The translations under genes and the position numbers were made by a program. The notes under the pieces were generated by a model. The model saw only the letters and a program-made list of their open reading frames with translations. It was not told the origin of the DNA and searched no databases. A DNA stretch of 64,000 bases from Orbilia blumenaviensis (lineage: Eukaryota > Ascomycota > Orbiliomycetes > Orbiliales > Orbiliaceae). How positions within the stretch are numbered: the stretch's first letter is position 1; every line of letters starts with the position of its first letter. The DNA lies in contig JAVHNS010000005.1 in assembly GCA_036872755.1 (NCBI GenBank), forward strand, positions 124,001-188,000. The letters are read 5' to 3'. Shown piece after piece: positions 30,471 through 42,728 of the stretch.

Positions 30471-33400
30471 CCTTACTGCTTTGTACGACTCTGAGGGACC
30501 TTTCTCCGAATATATGGTGGGAAATTGGCAAGCAGAAAGAGTATCTGACGTTGTGAGAAGCCTCGCGCTGACCGAAAATAGCACAGCGCCAATACGATAG
30601 CATTATCTCTCCCGATATCTTCCCGTTCCCAACAAACATGGACCCACTAGGTGTCAACACTCGCCACCAAACTCCGATTCAGCAAAACCTCGGGTTTTGA
30701 TACCTGAAGATTTATAGGGATGGGAGTTTTCATATCTAATGGATCCCCTAGAGTTTATTTGCACTGCGATTCTTCGGCCTCGTATTTTTGAGGCAAATTT
30801 CAATTATACATCCAATATCACCAATATTGGCCAATTACCAAAATTCTGGCCAACCACCCTCCATCTAAAACCGCATTTGCGTGCAGGGTAACACAGAGCC
30901 TGGCTCGCCCACACGCGGCCTGAATGCGATCCAAGGAACGAAAAATTGCAACATCAGGGTCGCTAGTGGTATCAAAATGTCCTATCATATCACGTAAGGG
31001 CATTGTCCATCCCACGCTCTATTTTGGGCTTACGACAGCACCGGTACGCTGGAGGCAGGTTCCCTGCGTAGATCCCACTCGACCATACGGGGCACCCCCC
31101 CATTTCCCATCCCGCAGCACGCTTCTCTAAACCTCACTCATATATCGCGCATTCTGAGACATACGTCATATAGAAGATAGTTTAAACTGTCTGCTGAGGT
31201 ATAACAATTGAGCGCCAAGACAATCCCTCGAACGGAATTTGGAAGAGATCCCGAGTGGTCGATGAGCATGCCAAAGCGATAAAAGTGGAGGAAGGCGAGA
31301 TGTTTAGCGTTATGAATAGAGACCTCGTATTTACGGGGACCCACTGACGATGGAATGTAGGGAACTGCACGACAAGGTGAATATAGGAAACGACGAAACG
31401 TGGGGTATATCGATTCGACGGTGTGCGATGGAATCGTCGAGATGGCAAGTCAGGCCAGGTGTTATTGCCGGTCTCGCTAAATCACCCTTTACCTTTCATG
31501 GATATGGTATCGAGCTCGAGGCTAAATTAACGATCTACGGTACAATAAGCATGTGATTCCCACGAGTACATCATCGTGCTCTCTATAGATAGCCGATAGG
31601 GGATGCGGAGGAGTTGAGGGCTGGGAGCAGTTCTTATCTATGGAGTAGTCGCAGAATGATCTGGACAGGGCCCGTTAATGCTGTCAAGGCTACCCAAGTG
31701 GCCTGATTCATTATCTTCCCTGGATATCGTGCCTAGCAAATTCCCGAACACTTAAGCTTCTTTAGACATTGTATTCCGTTGGCCCTTGAGGATATATCCC
31801 GCCGCCCGAGTAGGATTTCGGCCACTCACATCAGAACTGTTCCCACTGTCCCCTATGCTGTTCCAAAACTTCAAGCGGTCTGAAGTATTTAGAGAGTTAT
31901 GTTGTCGATCTATCCGCTATCCACGTTGCATATGTTATATAACTTATAGGGTAGGATCCTACATTGACGTGGAAGCCAGCTGAACACCCGAATAACCTAA
32001 GTTAGCCTCGAATATAGACTACGTTTAAGTAGCCATGCATATATCCAGCATGCATCGGGTCCCTCATGACCTTTCACCCTGGCCGAGTTAGAGTAAAAAA
32101 AGTCTAAGGGAAGCCCCGGCAACGGATGACACAATCTTTAGAATCTAGTTCGCTTGGCGTTGACAAGTTGTGCTTTTGCTAACCGTGTGCAAAATCTCAA
32201 GTAGGAAATGTTGTCGACACCATTCCGCTGAATCGCGGAACTCGGCCAGCACAAAGTCCGGATGGAGGTACCAAGGCATATGGGATATAAATACATGAAT
32301 GGGAACGGTTCGGTATCCGAAGGTCTATTAAGCTAACGGGTTCTATATTTGCTCGTCTCGAGATCTCGGGACTCAAATTTACATTGCATTCGTTTCTTAG
32401 TCGGCTAAGCCACACGCCACTGGTATAACCGTTTCGCGGGCTTGGTCTCCCATCGGTCCCAGCATCAACATGCCAGATGCATAGACGACCGCTGTCAAGT
32501 GCTTGTGCATAGCCGTCCGCTTGGGTGGGTATGAGCCGAAATGCTTAGGGTCATCAAAAAATTCTCGCTTGACTTCAAAAGTGCATCAATTCTCTTAGGA
32601 GCTCCCTGAAACTCTTCAGCTTTGTTGCGAAGTTTACATCTCCTTAAGGCCCTACTACCCTATATTCATTCTTGACTATTGATACATCAAGACTTTTTTC
32701 TTTCTGACCTCGTCGATTTGCCTACTTGGTCTTTTTTTTTTTCACATATACTAGTTCCATGTTGTGATTAGGTCAACCTTTTAGAACCCGGGTGTGCCAA
32801 AGAGTGAGGTATACTTTGAACCTTGATCATGTCGGCATAGGTGTTTAGGTCTTGATCGCCAGGTATTAAGGTAATGCTCACCATACCAACGGTAGTCGTA
32901 GCCTACCAATACCTTAGGGAGTGAGCCTAGCCGACTATGGATATATAACATATTAAATACACCCAAATAGGAAAAATATAGGTTTCCGAAGGACGGTGTA
33001 TGCGCTCATACGAGTATTTGGAGTAAACACTTCCATTTCTATTCTAGCCATAGGTTACCAGTGGCCTTACTGGTCGTACCATAGATCGATCTAGACCAGC
33101 GGGTATAGATCCTCATTCTCGCGTGGTGCCACCTCGTTTTGGCCATCTGTGTGATCGATCCACCCAGCCATGTTCTTTGAATGGAATCCCGGTCGCGTGT
33201 ACATATCTTCCGGGACTTGTGTCCTCCATAGGTATGAAGCTTGGGAGTTAGCAGATGGGGTCTATGCATGGCGGAGAGGGGTACCTGCATAAACGATGTT
33301 ACTTGCACGTCTCCTGTGGAGATCTTCGTATTTCCCCAGATCCAGCATTGTCCCAATCCCATGGGAGACTACAAAAGGGTGTTGTGGTGACGTTGCATTT

Positions 33401-35089
33401 CCCAATAAGGCAACAGAGACAAACATGGCAACACAAAATCTGGATCAAATGCAATGCACCGTCTACGAAGTAGAGAGACAAGGCGACCTTTAATTTCCGC
33501 TGCTGTGCGACATACCGTTATGCCGGAGGCAACTTATTCCGTGGGGGGGCATTTTATAAATGGGCTAGTGGTGATGATGTCGAATTTTATTCTGGTCAGT
33601 CGAAGCGCTTTCCATTTACCATTGATTGAGCTGAGGACAAAGGGTCTAATATAAATTTAAGATTACAGGCGGCCAAGAATGCCAATCTTATCACGATAGA
33701 GGCAATATCTCCAGTCTTCTGGTGATGCAATTATTCCGCAACCAAGTGGCTCGTTTTCTTTGGGATCGAGATAAGCCATCCGTGTACATTGTTAAGGCGG
33801 GGAGAAAGGATTGTGAAACTCGTCTGTTGTATCAATCTTATTGCCCGTGTCAAGGCAGTCTTCCAGCAGGATCATGCAATCTTCTCCCAACCGGGATGGC
33901 TAGCATGCTAGCATCTTGTGCTTGTATGTACGGAGTACAAGTACAACTCTAATTAGCGGCAAAGCGGGTTCCATGGAATGGCAGTTGCTTAAAACTTGTC
34001 CGTTGCAGAGTTCCCCTCACCACCGCGGCTTGCAAGCTTGACAGGGTAACGAACCAGACTGGACTTTGTTGGCATCATTGGAGCCTATGACGGTGACAAT
34101 GTCGTCGGCGAGCACCTGGGAATGGAAATTTGCTTGTGCGAGACAAGACGGCAGGCCAGGGGGGCCTGAGGCAACGTGAACACAATTGACCAGGGCCTTT
34201 CACGACAGTCCTCCAAATTTCACCAGCCCAGCGCGAGAGGAGAAGGGAAGGCGGGCGGTGCACGAAAATTAAAAATGTTCCCCTCCAAAGGCTAATATTT
34301 GGCGGCGGCATAACGAAAGTGCGTCTTAATTTGTAACGGGCAAGGCGCGTGCTTCCTTCACTTCTGGTATTTCGTGATACCAATTGACATTCCCAGATTG
34401 CCCGTCAACATATCACCGTGATTCTCCAACCTTCATTCTTCCTTACGTTTCCCAGTGAGCAGCAGCCATCCGCAAGGTAACACGGTGACCGCAGGTCCAA
34501 GAGACTGCGAGAGAAAAGCGAGAGACTCCCGTCTTCCGTTCGTATGAGCTGTTCTTTCGGCTTCTATCTTTGCATTGCTGTACATCCGCTTTTTTTTATC
34601 TTCTCTTCTCTTCAATCGAACCTATTATATCCACTCAAGCCCAATCACCGACGCTGTTCGGCTCACAACAATTTCCAGATTGGAGAGTCTTGAAGAACTC
34701 CCTTCGGATCCGGCGCTCCCTAGCCAGCACTCCGACCTGTACCCTTGACCTGTCAAGGCCCCCCAAAAAGGGCGTGGATCCCGCAATTACATGCGTTCAT
34801 GTTGGTGCTGTCTACATTGGAACCCTGCATAAACGCTTTCTCTCCAGACGCTTGACAGCCCTTTCGCATGTGGAAAAGCTTGAAAGTCTAAACATCATCA
34901 AGGGTTCTTGGAGGAACAAGAAGAGAGACACGGGTCTTGGAAGAGGGATCGATCAGAAGACGGATTTGACACTAAATCCATAATTTATACTATTCCTTTC
35001 CCTTCTGTTTTGCCTGTAGACAAGTCAGTCAGCTGTCCCGCCATCCGCTTGTTTCTCGCCTCTACCGCCCCGCTATAGCCTGTCCCGCC

Positions 35090-35111
35090 TTTTTTTTTTT
35101 TTTTTTTTTTT
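35090..35111. repeat. 22-nt poly-T tract
   Basis: Uninterrupted T22 between TCCCGCC and CCCTCCC in the gene-poor region. Confidence 0.85.
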
Positions 35112-35487
35112 CCCTCCCTCTATTCTTCCCTTGTGTGCATTTATTGTGCATTTCGCCCTCTTGCCTTCTCTCCACTACAGAACGGACGGGATTGCATGCC
35201 GGAGCGGTAGCCTATTTATCAAAATACCCTTCATTGGAAGTACCATTTCAATTCCTTATACTTATTATATATACCTGCCTTGCCCAAGGAACTGCACGAC
35301 GCAAGGCAAAGGGAGGAAGAGCTCTCGGCTTGGACAGACAGACGAACTCGCAGCTGAACTGATTTGCTGTCAACCTGGTCGTTTGCCAGCACGACACGGC
35401 AGATTTTCCGACATTTTCGACTAGCCAACCTGCAGTCCCACACGTGCGTCTTGCAGGAGGACTGGGCCGGCCGTATCGATAGCATCA

Positions 35488-35562
35488 AGAGAGAGACAGA
35501 CAGAGAGTGGAAGAGAGAGAGAGAGAGAGAGGATAGAGAGAGGGACGGACAGACGGACAATT
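35488..35562. repeat. GA / GACA purine microsatellite
   Basis: Compound simple repeat of GAGAGAGACAGACAGAGAG and GGACGGACAGACGGACA units. A complementary CT-rich tract with T12 follows near 35841-35880. Simple-sequence DNA with no coding potential. Confidence 0.8.
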
Positions 35563-37088
35563 GTGTGATAGTGTAAGTGACTAGCCAGCCCATTATGTGA
35601 AAGGCCCGCTCCCTTGTTCCCTCTTCGTTCAAGATTCGTTTCCGTCCACATATCTTGTGATATGGTCCACCCAATAACGACTGCACACTTCACACATTTG
35701 ATTTTTTTGGCGGGAAGTGAAGGGGAAAATCAGGCGTATGCTCGTTCGGCCGTGTGTATGTGTACATGATACATACTTTCAACGTGTATGTCTGTCAATG
35801 TACACAACGGACAGGACAGGATAGGACTCGCCCTCTGCCTAGTTTTTTTTTTTTTTGTCTCTCTCTCCCTCTCTCTCTTCCTGTCTTTGGTAGTTCTTAC
35901 TATAGGACAAGACAAGAATATCCTTTGGAGGAGAAACAAATAAGAAAAGAAGGAATAGAAGAAAGAAGGACGCACTAGACCGAAGGCATGATCTATCTCG
36001 TCTTGTTATCAGGGTCTGCCCATCCCCATCCCCGTGATTGGTGAATTCTATATTTGACAGGTCCCCGATACCTGAGCGGCTGCGCGGTTTTCCATACTGC
36101 GACAGGGTCACCAGTACAGAACACCCACCGCGGCATGCATTGGACGAAACAGTTAACAACTCATCGAACCAGACACTAGTCCGCGAGGGATCCAATAGAG
36201 GGCTTACCCGTCCCTATTTTATTTTTATTTTTTTAATTCTCGTTCCGCCTTTGCTTTTACTTTTACATTACTTTACCTTACCTTACCGTATACTAGGTAC
36301 ATACATACATACATACATACCACGGCCATTACGGAGTACGTCGTTATTATTTAGCTTCGACCGAATCTTCAATTCGGGTTGGGCTGCTCCTGCTTATTCT
36401 GGGGTCTCGTTGTTTTTGTTTCAGATGGGCGGGCAATTCGAGGCAACCGGAGCCCAATATTGACAGCTGTAATCCCTCAGTCTGCAGTCAGTCCATCATC
36501 TTCCTCCCCCACCGACTAAACCCCATCGAAGGCTTACTTAACTTACTTTGCAGTAGTCCGTATAGACCTGGACTTGGAACTTGGATTCGGACTCGCATTC
36601 GGACTCGTCCTTGCACTTATACTTATTATTATATTACTAGGAGGGTCCGTCAAAGAGGACATCTAACATATATCTCGAAGCGGAGTTGGTGGTATCCCAA
36701 TCGATCCCGCCCCTTCCCACACACATCCAAACACATACACAAACCCACTCACAGAGGGAATAACCCCCCCTCTCTTCCCCCTCGAGTACCTCCAACCCTC
36801 CAGATCCTAAAAACTATGCCCTACACGGCCTTCTAAACCCACATATCCACCTCCATTCCAGCCTTAGCCTCTTCTATACTTACCCTGTGGAGGCCCTTCG
36901 AGTATCGACATTCCTGAATTTCACAATTGCCCGACCCGTCGACCCTCCCAAGCAATTAGCCGACCCTTCACTAGACCTATCGATAATACTAGCCACCTTG
37001 GATTCAATTCCGTTCCGACAGATATATACTTGGATATATATACCCGTTTTCAAGACCCACGACCCCATCCCAAGGGAATGTTCTGACA

Positions 37089-40000
37089 ATGAAGACTGTG
37101 TCGACGGTATGTTCTATTCACAATGATGCTTGTCATCTTGCCTTCGCCGATACCTCTGTCCCATCATGGCTTGGTTGCTGATGACAAAAATTTGTCCCTC
37201 ATACGACAGCTCTGCGCCACTGGTACCATTGGTGTCGCAGCATGTGGTCTAACCTTCGGCCAGCCAGCCGAGATGACGATGAGCAGCTCGCACATTCAAG
37301 TGCCCCTGTCTGACATCTCTTCGTCCCACCGGGCCTCACCTGTGTCGTTCCCTTCATCAGCAACGGGGTCACGATCAGGCGGCCGCTCTCCAACAAACCT
37401 GACAACATCCTCTCAAGAAACAACAACACCAGCCTCATCTTCTACCGCTGGCACCAAACGCAAGTGGTACAGAAGGCTCTCCGAAGCAGCACTGAAGAGA
37501 CGAAGTGTCACCCCCCCTGAAAGCTCCTCTACCACCTCCTCCTTCACCGATCTTGCAAGGAGACTTTCAGTCGGAATCAAAAACAGATCCCGATCGAATA
37601 CTTTGAAGTCCCTAGGCCGATCGAATTCCCATAAAGCCCCCGTCACTTTATCCGCACCCGAAAATATCGACCGTCCCGCGACAATTGGCCCGAGCTTCAC
37701 ATTATATGGAACACAATCACTCTCCAACCCTTCGGGATCCAGCCTTCCGTTCTCGTTCCAAAGCAGCGTCCACTCTTCGACATACCAACCTGAGCACATT
37801 CACGATTGGGAATTCTATCTACAACCGAAAAGAGTACAGTTTACCGGTGGGCCGGGTAATATGTCACCGCCCAGAAGCCCGGTAATCAATTGGATCAAGA
37901 GAATATTTCCATCGAAAAGGTGGCAGCCTACTCTTGTAAAGCCTTGCGATATCTCACAAGGTCCTCAGGATCTTCCTGATATCGACTTCGAGGATCAACG
38001 GGATATCCGATCAAGCCACGACAGCTCCAGAGCCCCATCTCCAGCAACCTCTTCCGCTGGTGGGCGTTCAAGACGCTCACTTTCGATCTCAGGATTCCTC
38101 TCGACTTCGACAAAGTTTGGCCCAGGACCGACCGCCAGGAAACGAAGGCGTTTGTCAATTATCCCCAGTGCAACCTATGACCCTCCAGGTAGTTCCGAGG
38201 GATTCCCCAGTATTCAGATGCCCAACCGACCCGATGCGTATCAGCTGTCCCAGAATGCGACTGTTCGGCTAATACCCAACGAAATGTCACCGAACCACTC
38301 ACCCAACTCCCCGCTTACCCCAATTGCCCCACCACAGGCAATGCTACCTACTGCTATGGACCTGGACCAACCTCAGGAAGAGGATTATTCTCATGCACGT
38401 CGGCCATCCCTACTCGTATCCGAGAGAGCATCCACTCTAATTGGTAGTGACGACATTGAACAGGATTTCTTATCTGATACCGTCTTCGATTCATTAAGGA
38501 CCCGCGCCTCCCCCACGCAGCCACCCAAACTGGACACGCTTTTCAATGGCGGTGAACAATCGGCTTCGCGGGGCATTCCGGGCACGCTTGAGCCTTCCCC
38601 AATCATTCTTGACGAACCAATGCAAGGTTTCTCTCTCAACCAATCAACATGGTCTGTGAACGAAGAACAATTCACTGGCCTAACACCATCCAACACTCGT
38701 CCTCAGACAAGGTCACACCCTGTCAGCCCTTTCACGACAGTCTTCAAGTCTGATAGTGACAAACCGAAGAGTATTAACGACTCGGATTCAGTAATCCGAA
38801 AACTCGAGGACGATATTGCTAGTGCTCTCAAGAGAAATTCGAAGGAACGTCCCGTGCATTCCACTTTCCCTAGAAGAAGACCTCATGCTCGAAACTCCAG
38901 CAACCTTGATACGTTTGACGTTGGAAGAAAATCAATGGATGCACCCTCCATCGAAGGCGAACGTGTTGTTAGTGGTTCAGACTGGTCGGAGAGCGTAGCA
39001 AAAAGCGGTCGAAGTAGCCGGGAAATTGCGTCTTCGGATAACTCCAAGTCACGTCAGCGCGCGCCGAGTACTCACACTAGAAGTCGCAGTATGCCGGTTG
39101 CTGGCGTCTTCGCAGATTGTAAGTGCCTCTCCAAACCTTCTATAGGTTGGCACGACGATACTAACTCTTCGCCCATAGCGAGTGAGAACTGGGATGACGA
39201 TTTTGACAATGACTTCTGTGGAGATGTCATCATTCCCAAATCCATCAAGGATGCGCAAGCCACAGTTATGGGGCATCTTGGAAACGTCCGTGAGTTTGCC
39301 AAGCAGGTTGAGAACCTGAAGAAGCTTGTGGAGAAGGCCAATACGAGAGGTGTTCGTAATGGACCCTTCTCAGCCTTGTGGGACGATGCAGAGGGAATCA
39401 TTACTCTTGCTACCGTCGATGACGACGTCCCAATGTCGGCAATTGCCGACTCCGGAACACCGATTGCAGATTCTTTTGATTTGGCAAGCAATGCTTCGCA
39501 AGAGAACATTCACCTCCCACGACCGCTCAGAAGAGCTTCGGTCCTCCTTCCAGATGATGATATCTTTGGAACAGATCTCTTTCACAGTCGCAATACGACA
39601 CCCCGCCTGCCGCAGGAACCATTCCTGGCCAGCAAATCCTCTTCACCAGCCCTCATCAAAGATGAGAAGAAGGCTGTCAGCAGCGCCAAATCCATCGTTG
39701 CTCGAGTTCAACAACGTGAACTCCCCGAGAAGAAGTCGAGGGAACGACTCGTCCCCTCTCCACTTCAAACTTCAAAAGCCCCAACACCAGAGGCTCGCAT
39801 GAAGTTCGATACAACCTCTCTTCAGGAGCTTGTTGCCCACGTCAAGGGTCTAATTAGACAGCTTGAAGAAGCCCTCGAGGCTGTAACCGAGGCACCGAAG
39901 CTTCGACCAGAACCAACCAAATCTGACCACAAGCTTTCGGAAGAAGATCTCTTGTTACAACAAGCGTTGTATAACTACCAAGAAATACTCCCGGCATTCC

Positions 40001-40221
40001 TTGAGGAAGACCATACTACAGTCCCTGTTATCCCCGTGGATGCTCTACATGAATTGACACTGACGGAAAAGACGTCATCAATCACAACTACATCGATTGA
40101 ATCACCAATTCTACCGAATAACCAAGATAAGGAGCCCGCCTCTGAGGCTTCTCCAAAAGGTCGTGCGAGGTCGGGCACAACCAGCCGTCGGCGTCGTTCA
40201 ACCCTTATGACATTCGTCTAA
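37089..40221 (+). CDS. Large Ser/Pro-rich protein, possible Byr4/Bfa1-type cytokinesis regulator
   Basis: Proposed exons 37089-37106, 37210-39118 and 39179-40221 (989 residues). The first intron (GTATGT..CGACAG) joins a short MKTVST exon in phase to the long frame. If it is rejected, the frame begins at 37123 instead. The 60-nt intron at 39119-39178 (GTAAGT, branch ACTAACT, CATAG) is a multiple of three and stop-free, so it is easily overlooked. Residues 1 to about 650 are disordered: Ser/Thr/Pro-rich with many RRLS/RRAS/RSxS kinase-like sites and basic patches. The most ordered block follows the intron: SENWDDDFDNDF, then VIIPKSIKDAQATVMGHLGN and VREFAKQVENLKKLVEKA, and later ALWDDAEGIITLA. 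This acidic-WD plus helical block recalls fungal Byr4/Bfa1-like GAP-scaffold proteins of the septation/mitotic-exit network, but I rely on memory and rate it as a suggestion only. The C terminus is basic (RSGTTSRRRRST). Confidence 0.7.
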
Positions 40222-41351
40222 CCTAGCCACATCCATCCTACCAATCTCTTCCTTTTGCATATTAAGCAGAAAAAGTTTTGTGTTTTCAAGTTTCTCTACC
40301 ATCTGCATCCGCATCATCGTTCATAGCCAGGCATATTGGTGGCTTTCATTATCCTCATTGTCTGAGTTAGCATATTTCCCATTTCCCTCCCCTTCGGAGT
40401 CTTGGTCATGTTGGTTCTGGTTCTTCTTGTTCCCTCGGGTGCATTGGCTCGGCGATAGGATTTTTATATTTCTCTTTTCCTTCGACCCGTTGACTTTTTT
40501 TTGTTCTCACTTCCTTTGTTCTTATTCTTGGGATGCAAGTGTCTGGCGCACGGGGATTGCGTATCTTCCCGCTTTCCACTTTCCCTTATATACTCGACGG
40601 CTCTGGAGCTTCTATTCGCATCACAGGTGGATTGATTCCTACCTGCAACTTTCTTCACATTGTACTATATATATAATCTTGGGGGTCCTTTCCTTTTCTT
40701 TCCTTTTCTTTCCCTTTTCTCTTTTTCCCTGGTTCCCATCCTGCGCGGTGCTCCTTCTTCTTTACTATGCATTCGGCGCACTATTGTATATACATACTGA
40801 GGTCATTTTGGTTTGGTCTTTCTTTCTTACCGGTTCATTGTCAGGTTGGAAAGGCATTGCATATAGCAGCATATTGGGAGCATACACAAGATGATATAAC
40901 TAGCATCGACAGATTCAATCAATTGAAACAAAACCGCATAGCCTACAAATTTGAGGTTGCCGGTGTTCAAAGATTCGTCATCAAAACTTCTCCACTTAAT
41001 ATATATAAATTGGTAAAAATTTATTTGACCCCGATCGCTTTAAGGATAGACACTTGATCTATAGATAGAATTAGTACCTACCTACCTAGGTAGGTAGGTA
41101 TTTACATGCTTCCCAGGTACCTTATACACGTTACATTGATCATCGACCATGCGTTGAGGACCTGTAACATGCCCCAGGACCGACGACATCGCAACACATC
41201 GAAAAAACCAGAACTCCAACCTTCAATTTTTCAATTTCAAACCTTCAACTTCTCTCGTCCTCGCCTCACCGACTCCCCGTCGTGTCCTCGACAAATGCGC
41301 GATGGAATGCAACGACGGCGATAGTGTCACAAACCCCAACTTCCGTTCCCG
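40222..41351. other. Intergenic region, C/T-rich 3' flank and promoter
   Basis: No gene. The left 500 bases are strongly T/C-rich (TTCCTTTTCTTTCC repeats at 40690-40730) and include the 3' flank of the upstream gene. A perfect 26-bp TACC/GGTA palindrome lies at 41075-41100. The right end is the leader of the gene at 41352. Confidence 0.5.
41075..41100. repeat. 26-bp perfect palindrome of TACC/GGTA units
   Basis: Three TACC units followed by TAGG TAGG TAGG TA form an exactly self-complementary 26-bp sequence centred on CCTAGG. It can form a hairpin or cruciform. The same unit, imperfectly arranged, makes up the tract at 62-115. Confidence 0.85.
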
Positions 41352-42728
41352 ATGGTATTCCTGTCTGCCATGAAGCTGCCAATTCCCCATCTTGCGAAAC
41401 GACCAACCGCTCGCATTAGTTATTGCATTCATACCACCCTGCTTCGAAGATATGCTTCTCAAGACCAACCTGCTCACCGCCCACCCATAAATCATAATTC
41501 CTCCGGGAATTCCAGGCACAGGGACAATAACAGCGGCTACAGACAGAATAATTTCAGGCATAACAACAACAATAATACCAACCAAGGCCGCAACAACAAT
41601 AACAATGGCAACTACGACAACTACAGCCATAGCCATGGACCAAACAATCAAAAATCAGTTGCCCGTTACACCCACCAACCCCGCCAGAAATGGATGAACG
41701 TCAACCCATCCCGTGCTTCAATAAACATCTACAAGCATAATCTCCTCCTAGTCCAATACTGCTCTGCCGTTCTCCTCCTCCGCACCCAAGGAATCCTTCT
41801 AAACCCGTTCCACCCACTTCTGCGCACCGCCCTCCAGCGCCACCAGGAAACCTATGAGATCGGGTACTTCTTCCACCTGCACACCTCCTCCAAACTCGTG
41901 ACGGGGAAACAATCCAGTGTTCGTAAGGGTATCCGAGGAAAAGTCCGTGCAGCATGGGAACAAGTCCTCACAAAACGCGGATATGACGTGAAAACCGGTC
42001 GTTTCACGGGTCATCTAAAACCGGGATTCGACCAGTCAAAGGGCCACATAATCCTCCCCGACCTAAGGGGGACAATATCCATAAACCCAAGTGAAGCATG
42101 CAGCAACGCTCCCTTTCCAGATGTACTAGCCGCCTGCGAAGCGGGGCTTGATGCGGTGTTGAAGTGTAAACATAGGAATATGACGTTGGAAGAATGGATG
42201 AAGCCTGCGAATCTGTGGAGGTTTTACGATTGGAAGAGACGGGATTTGTTGAATAAGTATATGACTTTGGGACATGGGTTCGGGCAGAGTAATCGGGCGT
42301 CGCAGATCTTTAAATCTGCGCTTATTGGGCTTAGGAATGGGAAGGCGGATATTAGGATGAACGGGAAGAGGACGGCGGAGGGGGGTTATCTGGTTGAACT
42401 TGACGGTGAAACTTTTGATCTTGCACCACTAAACCCGGTGAAGAATCAAAATCAAAACCAAAATCAAGATCAAGACCAAAATAAAGGTCAAACCCACACA
42501 CCTGAAAAACAGGATTTCAATGACGAGAATAGCAAGCTGTTCCAAGAAGCGTTTGAGCAGGGCGATGCAACCATGGAAGGCTTTTTTGGAGGGGACGGAA
42601 GCGAAGACGATGGGTTTGGAAGTGGTGATTTGGACTGGGGCCTCGAAGATATAGAACCGGAGGGGAACTCCCAGCTTGACAAGGCAAAGTCGAGTCAACC
42701 GCAGCCGAAATATCTTGACGATTTTTGA
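41352..42728 (+). CDS. Uncharacterised protein with mitochondrial-type presequence and Asn-rich tracts
   Basis: Single exon of 458 residues. I do not recognise the family. The N terminus (from Met1 or the in-frame Met7) is Arg-rich, lacks acidic residues and ends in LLRRYASQ, a typical mitochondrial import signal with an RxY-type cleavage region. Residues ~45-105 are Asn/His/Gly/Arg-rich low complexity. The ordered core, about residues 112-370, begins QKWMNVNPSRASINIYKHN. It includes a helical stretch LLVQYCSAVLLLRTQGILL and blocks such as LGHGFGQSNRASQIFKSAL. After residue 375 come alternating Asn-Gln and Asp-Gln repeats and an acidic C-terminal tail. Base composition changes inside the gene: C-rich on this strand to about 42150, then G-rich. 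A role in mitochondrial translation or RNA handling would fit the localisation but is not shown. The gene itself is well supported by the 1.4-kb open frame. Confidence 0.75.
   Translation: MVFLSAMKLPIPHLAKRPTARISYCIHTTLLRRYASQDQPAHRPPINHNSSGNSRHRDNNSGYRQNNFRHNNNNNTNQGRNNNNNGNYDNYSHSHGPNNQKSVARYTHQPRQKWMNVNPSRASINIYKHNLLLVQYCSAVLLLRTQGILLNPFHPLLRTALQRHQETYEIGYFFHLHTSSKLVTGKQSSVRKGIRGKVRAAWEQVLTKRGYDVKTGRFTGHLKPGFDQSKGHIILPDLRGTISINPSEACSNAPFPDVLAACEAGLDAVLKCKHRNMTLEEWMKPANLWRFYDWKRRDLLNKYMTLGHGFGQSNRASQIFKSALIGLRNGKADIRMNGKRTAEGGYLVELDGETFDLAPLNPVKNQNQNQNQDQDQNKGQTHTPEKQDFNDENSKLFQEAFEQGDATMEGFFGGDGSEDDGFGSGDLDWGLEDIEPEGNSQLDKAKSSQPQPKYLDDF

Larger units (their letters stand above)
29061..37088. 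other. 8-kb region without recognisable genes
   Basis: This is the largest gap in the window. All frames on both strands are short (under about 150 codons), with no domain, no believable splicing and no codon pattern like the neighbouring genes. The first part is near-random mixed sequence. 31.5-33.0 kb is TA-richer. 34.6-36.8 kb contains 22-nt poly-T, GA/GACA and CATA microsatellites and pyrimidine tracts that probably include the promoter and leader of the gene starting at 37089. A tRNA-like A-box appears on the minus strand near 32390-32410 but does not fold into a tRNA. I could not identify transposon proteins, terminal repeats or LTRs by eye. Decayed repeats, a lineage-specific non-coding RNA or fast-evolving small genes remain possible. 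Confidence 0.45.

Noticed and set aside
32335..32415. tRNA-like sequence on the minus strand (GTGGCTTAGCCGACTAAG A-box-like, later GAGTCCCGAGAT)
   Set aside because: The B-box is not GGTTCGANTC and I could not form acceptor and anticodon stems; at most a decayed tRNA-derived repeat.
34570..34983. 137-codon plus-strand frame in the gene-poor region
   Set aside because: Lacks an ATG at its start, has no domain, and its composition is like the surrounding non-coding DNA.
37123..37209. Start of the large Ser-rich protein at ATG 37123 (MMLVILPSP...)
   Set aside because: This hydrophobic head lies within a good GTATGT..CGACAG intron, and the spliced MKTVST exon at 37089 is in phase. I keep 37123 only as the alternative.
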